Part shown: positions 1 through 7,015 of the stretch, piece by piece
Numbering within the stretch: position 1 is the first letter of the stretch
Layout: every line of letters begins with the position of its first letter
Assembly: GCF_946479975.1 (NCBI RefSeq)
Contig: NZ_CAMLIX010000159.1
Location: 1 to 11,860 of the forward strand
Length of the DNA: 11,860 nucleotides
Reading direction: 5' to 3'
Origin: an uncultured Flavobacterium sp.
GTDB taxonomy: Bacteria; Bacteroidota; Bacteroidia; Flavobacteriales; Flavobacteriaceae
The notes under the pieces: model-generated
Databases searched by the model: none
What the model was told of the DNA's origin: nothing
The model's input: the letters and a program-made list of their open reading frames with translations, nothing else
Translations under genes and position numbers: made by a program

Positions 1-3000
1 AATGGTATTGCCTAGCGATTTATAATCATCAAGTTTTTGTGTTATTACTGAAACATCATCTTTGCTACTGTTTATAATTGTAGCAAGTGATTCACGTGAA
101 ATAAATTTTTCTGATGCTACAAAAAACCTTACAATAATTGCTTTTTTGCTGTTGTCTAAGGTTTTAGTTAAAAGATTTTTAATATAATACCATTGAATAG
201 ATTCTTTTACTGCATTTACATAAACACCAGAAACAACTTGATGTAAAGCCGCACCGACTGCACAAGCTACAGCAGCTTCTTCTATGGTACTCTTAAATTC
301 TTTAGTATTTCCTTCTCTGACATTGCGTAATACGGTGTCACCCAAAACTGAAATAGCTCCAAATGAACAAGTTTCTTTCCATCCTATATTTGAAAAGTAA
401 GCACTAGCACAACTAACCAATGGACTCATATAGGAAGTTGGTATACCAACTCCATTGTACTCAGCTACTAAATTATTTATAATAACTTGTAACCCTATAT
501 CAAAAGCGAGATTCTCTAAGCATTTTTTGTTTTGTGAGCCTAAATATTCCAAAGATAAAGTATACGCTTCTGCGGATAAATAATATTCTGCAGCAACGTA
601 TATGGATGGTATTGCAACTGATGCTACCAAAACTGATTTGCCAATTAAATTTGATAAAGCTTCAGCTGCTGAGGTTCCTTTACGAAGTTTAGTTGCTAGT
701 TTTTCTTGTGACGTACTAAGAGATATTTGAAATTCAATACTATCATTATTGGTAATGTCCTGATTAGCGGGACAGCTTAAAATGAAAGTCTTTTCAACAT
801 TTTGAATTCTAAAATTATCCAGAAGTTCAATTCTGAAACTTTCTGTACCTGAAGAATTTTGTAAATATTCAATTTTAAAGGTATTAGGATATTCAAGAGT
901 TCTATTAGTACTTTTAACATTACTTAATATTAATCGACATATTTTATCTAAATTTTGTTCACTATCTAATAAATTTTTTATCGCAAGTAATTGTTCATTT
1001 ACACTAAGCCTCTCTAGGTTGATTACAGATTGATTCTTTTTGTTTTCTAAGAACTTAATTATTTCATCCCATTCTGCTGATGTATATTGCTTATTAAATA
1101 TATCATAGCATTTTCCAGTGTTTCCACAGATTTCGGCAATTTCATTAAGAGGAAGAGACTTAAGTAAGTTTTGTATTATGCTAATTTTTGCAGCGCCTAG
1201 GTCTTTAATTTTATCATTTAATTGAGCAAAATCAGCAACAGGAAGCGTATTTTCATATCTTGTTATTATAGCTTTTTTATAATGGACTTTCTCGGTTAAT
1301 GGTTTTGCTCCTTCAGTATCTTTCGCAATCTTGTTTAACTCATCTACATAGCAAAGCACCAATTGTATTTGACCAGGCGATGGATTTTTAAGATATCGTA
1401 TTATTACTTTTTTTTCTACTTTCTCTTCTATAATAGTAAACTCAGATTTGGCAACATCAAAACGAACATTTTTTTGATCAAAAGTAATTTGATATCCTTT
1501 ATAATAAAAAATGCTATTTGATACTCCTGCGAATGTAAATACAGTTTGATTTAAATTTTCTTTTCCTTCTAAAAACTCAGTTGTAATTAAAGATGCAGCC
1601 CCAGAAGAACTCTTTTGAAAACCATAAAACTTCCATCCGCCACTATGAATAACCTCCCAATCATTATGAGATAAAACAGTACCATTTCCATAATCAATTA
1701 AAAGATTTGTTTTTCCTGATTCTCCTATATTTGAGAAAGGATGCTTTAGTCCAAAAATTCCGTGCCCTAATTCGTGTGCTGCTGTTCTTAAGTCTCCATT
1801 ATTAAATACAAATGCGTATTGACCTCCAAGAGGCATAAAACCTTTATAAGAGTTTTGACCAGCTTTTCCAGTGTATAAAACATAGTAAGTTTTATCATTA
1901 TATATGAAATCTGTACTAGATTCTATCTGATTTATAATACTATTTTGATCCTCTGTGTAAACATTAAAAATGTCGCTATCTCCACATTTGATTTCGTCCG
2001 GAAGGGTAATATTATTTAATTTTTTTATACGAACCTCAAATTGAATTCCAACCTTGTTATAGATATCGTTGAGTTCTTCTTTTGCTTTATCGACATCTGG
2101 TGTAACGGCACCGTTAATGCTTATAAATGTTACATTTATTGCAGGTTTTTGAGTTAAATCCCAAACGTTTACTTTACCAGCAATCTCAGATTTACTTTGA
2201 ATAGTTTTACTTGGATCTTGCGGGTCTTTTTCTTCTTTACCTTTAACGGTTGCAATTATACTGTACTTGCCGAAATCAAATTTCTTGGTAAGTTTTATTG
2301 CCGCTTTCGAGTCACTTATCCATTCAAAATCGACTTCTTCTCCAGCACTGGTTTTAAAAATAATGTCATCTTTTGTTTTTCCATTTTTAAAACTACCGTC
2401 GGCATAGACGTACTCTTGATGATTATTGAATAAATCAGATACTGCTTTATAATCAACATTATAAGTGCCCCCAGTAGCAATATCAATTGTTTCGTAGGTT
2501 TGCAAAATCTTTGGTGCTCCATTTACAGGCAATCTGTCATAAGCATACTTATTGTTATCACTGCTGTTCGAAATGCTATTTGAAAAAGTAATCTGGACAT
2601 CTTTAGATGATATTTGAGTGACATCACCATTGCTAGATACCCCATTGGTATTTGACGCGACAGCTTTTCCTCCATCTGCAGCTTTTGTAATTACAGGTTC
2701 TCCTTTTCCATTTGCGGGAATTGTAACGGTACTTCCATTTTTATCGGTGTAGACCTGATTATAAGGTGATTTTGGGACTGGAGTGATAGCTCCATTTTCT
2801 CCTTTTATGGTAACACTCCCATCAGGATTTAAAGTTGCAGACTCTACAACATAACCTAATGTCCCTTCTTTAGGTTTTCCATCGCTACCAAATACATCAG
2901 TGATAATTTTATCACCATCGATCATACCTTTCCATTCAGGATCATATGCAGCGATAATCTCTCCTGAAATCAGTTTAAAATCAGTATTCAGTCCGATGTT

Positions 3001-4437
3001 ATTGAATGTAATTCGGATACGAGTATTTTCGCTTAAATTAAATTTTGCTTTTGTGTCATCATCTTGATCTCCTTCAGCAAGTGCATCGGCAGCGTCAATT
3101 AATAATCTGAATTTTTCTATGAAAGGAAATGTTACATACCCATCACCTGAAAAAGATCCGTTACTTCCTGTTGCATGGAGCACAACTACAGGAAAATCAC
3201 CAGCTGAAATTACATCATTTGGAAAAAGTTCTGCTAAAGGTGTCTTGTTTGCTAAATCTGCAGGATCGGGTTTTATACCACAGCCTTGAAAAGCAATTTC
3301 ATCTCTAACAAGTGTATTAAATTCTTTAACTGTACTGTGAGTATATTTTCCAACATCACAAGATGAGCCAACACTATATTCATAGGTTGTATTGGGTTTA
3401 AGATTGGTAATAACTACGTTTTCTCTTGGAGTGACTACTTTATACCATTCAGAATCTGCATTCTTTTCGCGGTAATTTACCTGATAATCAAAGTTATCGA
3501 TATTTCCTGACCAAGATACTTTAGCTTGATTTTCGCTAATTCCATCTACGTTTATTGCTAGAGGAGCGGTACAAAACACTTCGTAATCAAAAAAGAAAAT
3601 TTCACTGAATCCGTTATTTTTAAAAACCCCAATTTCTTCTGCTCCTAAGAGTGCTTTTGCTTTTACTCTCCAAGCATACCTTTTACCAGGAATTAACTGT
3701 GGTTCTGATACTCCGTATTGTACTGTAGTAGTGCGTGTTGTAGTAGTATATAGAGGAGGAGAATATGCAAATGCATTTTGTATAGGTGTATATTTATCCC
3801 ATATTTCTACTAAAGAAAACTCATATTCTACATTACTAACATTGATTTGGCGAGGTGTCCAGCTGAAAATGATGTTCTGAATATTTTGCTGCATTATTGC
3901 TGCATTATTCAAAGGAAGATTTAAAAACGGCGGATCATTTTGAAAAATAACAGTTGTTACACTAGTTTTCTTTGAAAGTTTTTTATTGGTTGCAAAATCA
4001 TAGACCTCTACAGAAAAAGAATAAATCCCTTCAGGAAGGGCTTGTGCATATTGATTTGGATTAATACCAAGGAGATTTTGATATTGAAAATAGGGTGCCA
4101 AATCTATATTAGTCAACTGAATAGGTACTCCGCCTTCTAGAAAAAGATCGTGTGCTCCAACTACAAAATCGTTTGTCATTAATGAAATAGACTGTCCTTG
4201 GAAATAACATTTTAATCGAATTTGTCGATTAGAAATCGTTAAATCATTTAAAGCAATCTGCACTTTTATAGGGCTATTGATGGTAGACGCATCAGCATAA
4301 TTGCTCAAATAAATTGGTGAAGGCTGTGTAATCTGTGTGCTAATCGTTACGGGATAAGTTTGTGCTATACCAGAAATTATTGCCGAAAGCCAAAACCCAA
4401 GGGTTAATAATAGTTGAAATTGTAGTTTTTTTAGCAT
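1..4437 (-). CDS. TANFOR/fibronectin III/metallopeptidase-like large secreted protein, candidate polymorphic toxin (3' end beyond window)
   Basis: The frame is open for 1479 codons from ATG 4437 to the left edge, with no stop in the window. Residues 1-26 form a signal peptide (MLKKLQ, a hydrophobic core, then GIAQ) with no lipobox. Residues 27-170 resemble the TANFOR domain (YPVTISTQ near the start, LPEGIYSFSVEVYD at 135-148). Residues 171-285 are beta-rich with IFSWTPR and YAWRVKAK. Residues 288-375 are a fibronectin III domain. Residues 376-760 are beta-rich without a recognised family. Residues 765-935 look like a zinc metallopeptidase with HELGHGIFGLKH at 888-899. The last 220 residues include hydrophobic stretches near 1263-1290 and 1387-1408. 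N-terminal delivery domains, a protease-like middle and an unseen C-terminus fit Bacteroidota polymorphic toxins. This is inference, since the effector end and any immunity gene are outside the window. It follows the barrel gene by 41 bases. Confidence 0.88.
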   Translation of the reverse strand, partial: MLKKLQFQLLLTLGFWLSAIISGIAQTYPVTISTQITQPSPIYLSNYADASTINSPIKVQIALNDLTISNRQIRLKCYFQGQSISLMTNDFVVGAHDLFLEGGVPIQLTNIDLAPYFQYQNLLGINPNQYAQALPEGIYSFSVEVYDFATNKKLSKKTSVTTVIFQNDPPFLNLPLNNAAIMQQNIQNIIFSWTPRQINVSNVEYEFSLVEIWDKYTPIQNAFAYSPPLYTTTTRTTTVQYGVSEPQLIPGKRYAWRVKAKALLGAEEIGVFKNNGFSEIFFFDYEVFCTAPLAINVDGISENQAKVSWSGNIDNFDYQVNYREKNADSEWYKVVTPRENVVITNLKPNTTYEYSVGSSCDVGKYTHSTVKEFNTLVRDEIAFQGCGIKPDPADLANKTPLAELFPNDVISAGDFPVVVLHATGSNGSFSGDGYVTFPFIEKFRLLIDAADALAEGDQDDDTKAKFNLSENTRIRITFNNIGLNTDFKLISGEIIAAYDPEWKGMIDGDKIITDVFGSDGKPKEGTLGYVVESATLNPDGSVTIKGENGAITPVPKSPYNQVYTDKNGSTVTIPANGKGEPVITKAADGGKAVASNTNGVSSNGDVTQISSKDVQITFSNSISNSSDNNKYAYDRLPVNGAPKILQTYETIDIATGGTYNVDYKAVSDLFNNHQEYVYADGSFKNGKTKDDIIFKTSAGEEVDFEWISDSKAAIKLTKKFDFGKYSIIATVKGKEEKDPQDPSKTIQSKSEIAGKVNVWDLTQKPAINVTFISINGAVTPDVDKAKEELNDIYNKVGIQFEVRIKKLNNITLPDEIKCGDSDIFNVYTEDQNSIINQIESSTDFIYNDKTYYVLYTGKAGQNSYKGFMPLGGQYAFVFNNGDLRTAAHELGHGIFGLKHPFSNIGESGKTNLLIDYGNGTVLSHNDWEVIHSGGWKFYGFQKSSSGAASLITTEFLEGKENLNQTVFTFAGVSNSIFYYKGYQITFDQKNVRFDVAKSEFTIIEEKVEKKVIIRYLKNPSPGQIQLVLCYVDELNKIAKDTEGAKPLTEKVHYKKAIITRYENTLPVADFAQLNDKIKDLGAAKISIIQNLLKSLPLNEIAEICGNTGKCYDIFNKQYTSAEWDEIIKFLENKKNQSVINLERLSVNEQLLAIKNLLDSEQNLDKICRLILSNVKSTNRTLEYPNTFKIEYLQNSSGTESFRIELLDNFRIQNVEKTFILSCPANQDITNNDSIEFQISLSTSQEKLATKLRKGTSAAEALSNLIGKSVLVASVAIPSIYVAAEYYLSAEAYTLSLEYLGSQNKKCLENLAFDIGLQVIINNLVAEYNGVGIPTSYMSPLVSCASAYFSNIGWKETCSFGAISVLGDTVLRNVREGNTKEFKSTIEEAAVACAVGAALHQVVSGVYVNAVKESIQWYYIKNLLTKTLDNSKKAIIVRFFVASEKFISRESLATIINSSKDDVSVITQKLDDYKSLGNTI
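1633..2145 (-). other. Metzincin-like zinc peptidase domain with extended HExxH motif
   Basis: This spans residues 765-935 of the large secreted protein. An early strand and helix (INVTFISING, then DKAKEELNDIYNKVGIQFEV) lead into HELGHGIFGLKH at 888-899. H888 and H892 would bind zinc, E889 would be the catalytic base, and H899 is a candidate third ligand. The third histidine is seven residues after H892, one more than in canonical HExxHxxGxxH metzincins. Where a Met-turn would be expected the sequence reads NLLIDYGNGTVLS (911-923), then NDWEVIH. Related Bacteroidota proteins often have NLMDY here, as I recall, so the Met is replaced by Leu-Ile. Activity is plausible because all three histidines and the glutamate are present. 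Confidence 0.7.
3928..4359 (-). other. TANFOR-like N-terminal domain of the large secreted protein
   Basis: This spans residues 27-170, immediately after the signal peptide. The pattern TYPVTIS, PIYLSNYAD, IKVQIALNDL, GGVPIQL, DLAPYF and LPEGIYSFSVEVYDF matches my memory of the roughly 150-residue TANFOR domain, named after Tannerella forsythia. That domain sits at the N-terminus of large secreted Bacteroidota proteins, including polymorphic toxins. The assignment is from recall of the pattern rather than a profile search. If it is not TANFOR, it is still an export-side beta-sandwich-type module. Confidence 0.62.
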
Positions 4438-4478
4438 GGGGTGTATATATAACTATTGTACTTTAAAATCTGTGTTTC
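4438..4478. other. 41-base intergenic gap, no terminator seen
   Basis: This gap lies between the TAA of the barrel gene and the ATG of the large secreted protein. It is AT-rich with no inverted repeat or T-run typical of a terminator. There is no Shine-Dalgarno sequence before ATG 4437, as is normal in Bacteroidota. The short gap supports co-transcription of the two genes. Confidence 0.6.
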
Positions 4479-6920
4479 TTAATGTTTTAATTCGATAGAA
4501 TCGCTTACTGCCTTTTCTAATGCAAGCTGATGATAAAACGGAATCATTTTCTCTTCTAATTGTCCGCTTATTTCTTGGACATTTTTTTTGTCTTTAAATT
4601 CAAAATAATTGCCAATTTCTTGTTTGCTGAAAACTGCTATTGATTCGTTATGCTGTAATTCGTTTTTTGGTAATTTGGCAAGAAGAGCAAATTCTTTCAT
4701 CATCCATCTGTGATTGATTAACTGCTGCTCTGCTTTTTTACTTCTTTCAACTAATTTTAAATATCTGTTGTAAGCTGTCTTGTCTTTAGCTTCTTCAGTA
4801 TTTATACCGTGCATTTTGTCTGTATTGACACGACCGATTGCAGCGACATAAACCTGTTCGATATTTTCGTCTTTTGCAGAGATCTCTCGATTTAATTTCT
4901 GAACAATTTCAAATAATACATTATTATAATCAGAAATCGTTTCTTTATTGGCATTGTATGCATCAAGATAATCTAGAACTTTTTCTTTGAATTCTTTGTC
5001 TTCTAAAGTCATTCTTACAACCTCCAAGAGCTTATCCAATTTTTGTACTTCTGAGTCAGGCAGGGGGCTTAAATTGTTTTGAAGTTGTTCTAATTTATTA
5101 ACGATTTCACTTTTTGTTCCTTCCAATGTAATTCCGTTAGACGAAACTTTTAGAATATTTTCTGCTATTTCTTTGTTATCTTCTGGTTTTTCTTCCACAC
5201 GTTTTGGACGAAGTTTTATTTTATCAAAAGAATAAGTATAAGATAAAGTTGCTGTCAAGTCATTTTTACGGACATTTTGAGAACTGCTGAAAAGTGTAAT
5301 AACATTCAATCCCATATTATGTTTCTGAAGATAGATGTACGAACTATTTAAACGAATATTAAAAATGTCGTTTATTTTATCTCCATTACTAAAACTAGTG
5401 TTGTAACTAGTGGAAAATGAAGTATTTATTTTCTTGTCGTAGAATAATTTTGTAGCACCAATCGTTGGGCCTACAATTAAATTATTGCCTGTATCGAGTT
5501 TGCCAATTGTGCTATTTAAAGAAGCGGTTAGGTTTAAATCTTTTTTTGGATAACCTAAAATATAGGAAAGCCCAGTGTTATAATAAGTACTGGCGCCACC
5601 CTCAATAGTTTTTCCTTGCTGCTGATTTACCGCGTCCTGCATGCTGAAATTTGCATTGAAAGCTTGTTTTTGTGTTTTATTATTCTTTAAAAGATAGTTA
5701 ATCGTAATTGCTGCATTTTGATTGACTTGCCTGAAATTTAGAGTATCTAAATAATCAAATTGTGAAGTTTGATTGATGTAGTCAAATTGATTTCGGCTGT
5801 TGGTGTACGACTGAAAATTAGAATAATTTAAGTTGAAATTCAACTTTTGAGTAGCTCTGAAATCGGCACTAATGGACGAAACTAGTCTTTTCATCTGACT
5901 TTGTTTCTGCTTGTCTAAGTTGTCTTTTTGTAAACCTAAATTAAGATTCAAACTTAATTTATCTTCATATAAAGTTTGTGAAGCATTAACAGTAACATTT
6001 TCTAAATCATTATTAAAATAATAACCTCCTAATGTTCTGTAATTTGGATCAATGCGCTCGTAACCTAAACCTAAAGTTCCTTTTCCTGCAGGATAGACTA
6101 ATTGTCCTTTCAATGCTTTGTAGCTAGAAGTTGTAGTATTAGAGTTTAAGAACAAAGAGGCAGCATTTTCTGCTTTTGTGTTTTGAGTGACTCTTGTATC
6201 TTCCGTAATGCTGCTGTTTGCAAATTCGGTTTGTACTTGTAATTTTTTGAAAAGTTTAAAAGAGGTTTCAAAACTAATTGCTGCATTTTCTTTTGGCGAT
6301 ACACCAAGCTCAAACGGAATAGGAGTAGACAGCGAATTCAACTCATCTTTGGCTTTAAAAAAGGTAAGTCCGAGATTTATTTTTTCTAATGCATATTGTG
6401 TTTTAAATCCGTAACCCATTCTTTTGTAAGTTGGAACAAGTTCGCTGTTTAAAGCATCGTATTCACTGCTTCTAACTAATCGCCCATACATAGCGCTGAT
6501 TTTAAATTTGCCTTGCGGCGTCAAATCTACACCCAGACCTGTAAATTGGTATCCTGCAAGAGTATATGGAGAAAAAGTCATACTTACGTCTCCAATATGT
6601 CCGGTAATCCATTTGTAAGATGGATGAATACTCAGTCGATTCATAAGAACCGGTTTGTTATAACCAAACTTTTGGTTGGTATATGAAAATGAAAATGGGA
6701 TATTGTATAAACCAGCGACATTCACATTAATATTTCCGTTTAAGAAATAGGTAAAAGGTTCTCTGGCTGCGTTACCAGAATAAAATACTCCGTTGGCAGA
6801 AGCGCCTCCAGAGACATTTATTAATTTAGCTTTTCCTAATTCTTCAACATTAAAATTCTGTGCAAATCCGAAGGTATTGTACATTAGTATGCTGAAAAAT
6901 AATATTCTTTTTAAACTCAT
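4479..6920 (-). CDS. Outer-membrane beta-barrel protein with C-terminal helical domain
   Basis: This 813-residue protein starts at ATG 6920. It opens with a signal peptide (MSLKRILFFSILMYNTFGFAQ), with cleavage likely at the A20-Q21 region. From about 35 to 570 the chain is a succession of amphipathic strands with alternating aromatic or aliphatic residues and polar Asn/Ser/Lys-rich turns, as in a large outer-membrane barrel. Examples are NIPFSFSYTNQ at 73-83, HIGDVSMTFSPYTLAGYQF at 108-126 and DLTATLSYTYSFD at 554-566. From about 571 to 813 it changes to a charged, helix-rich domain that could be periplasmic or surface-exposed. No TonB box or plug domain is seen, so it is not an obvious SusC-type transporter. 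It is also far longer than the PorP/SprF family that usually accompanies SprB. Position between the SprB-repeat gene and the TANFOR-type gene suggests it anchors or exports one of them (inference). Exact function is unknown. Confidence 0.87.
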   Translation of the reverse strand: MSLKRILFFSILMYNTFGFAQNFNVEELGKAKLINVSGGASANGVFYSGNAAREPFTYFLNGNINVNVAGLYNIPFSFSYTNQKFGYNKPVLMNRLSIHPSYKWITGHIGDVSMTFSPYTLAGYQFTGLGVDLTPQGKFKISAMYGRLVRSSEYDALNSELVPTYKRMGYGFKTQYALEKINLGLTFFKAKDELNSLSTPIPFELGVSPKENAAISFETSFKLFKKLQVQTEFANSSITEDTRVTQNTKAENAASLFLNSNTTTSSYKALKGQLVYPAGKGTLGLGYERIDPNYRTLGGYYFNNDLENVTVNASQTLYEDKLSLNLNLGLQKDNLDKQKQSQMKRLVSSISADFRATQKLNFNLNYSNFQSYTNSRNQFDYINQTSQFDYLDTLNFRQVNQNAAITINYLLKNNKTQKQAFNANFSMQDAVNQQQGKTIEGGASTYYNTGLSYILGYPKKDLNLTASLNSTIGKLDTGNNLIVGPTIGATKLFYDKKINTSFSTSYNTSFSNGDKINDIFNIRLNSSYIYLQKHNMGLNVITLFSSSQNVRKNDLTATLSYTYSFDKIKLRPKRVEEKPEDNKEIAENILKVSSNGITLEGTKSEIVNKLEQLQNNLSPLPDSEVQKLDKLLEVVRMTLEDKEFKEKVLDYLDAYNANKETISDYNNVLFEIVQKLNREISAKDENIEQVYVAAIGRVNTDKMHGINTEEAKDKTAYNRYLKLVERSKKAEQQLINHRWMMKEFALLAKLPKNELQHNESIAVFSKQEIGNYFEFKDKKNVQEISGQLEEKMIPFYHQLALEKAVSDSIELKH

Positions 6921-7015
6921 TATGATAAATTCAGGGCAATGAAATAGGGAAGGATAGACCTTGTATTTCGAACTATTTTATATAAAAAAATGACTTTTAA
7001 CTTCTTAATTAAACT
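6921..7015. other. 95-base intergenic gap, no clear terminator or promoter
   Basis: This gap lies between the TAA of the repeat protein and ATG 6920. It is AT-rich, including TTAATTAA and a run of seven T on the minus strand. I see no stable GC hairpin. I also find no convincing Bacteroidota promoter (TTTG near -33 with TAnnTTTG near -7). No Shine-Dalgarno sequence precedes the ATG. A weak internal promoter cannot be excluded. Confidence 0.5.

Noticed and set aside
2197..2433. 78-codon plus-strand open frame
   Set aside because: It is antisense to the continuous 1479-codon minus-strand gene, has no recognisable domain, and has a composition typical of a shadow frame.
2316..2522. 68-codon minus-strand open frame
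   Set aside because: It is in another frame inside the large secreted protein gene, whose main frame is uninterrupted here.
3721..3755. Threonine-rich short repeat (TTTTRTTTV) as a possible microsatellite or slippage site
   Set aside because: Codons are mixed, the run is short, the frame is intact, and Thr-rich strands are common in secreted beta domains.
6187..6414. 75-codon plus-strand open frame
   Set aside because: It is antisense to the strand-rich part of the outer-membrane barrel gene and has no independent support.
6921..7015. Possible terminator or promoter between the repeat gene and the barrel gene
   Set aside because: There is only AT-rich sequence with no stable hairpin and no match good enough to the Bacteroidota promoter consensus.
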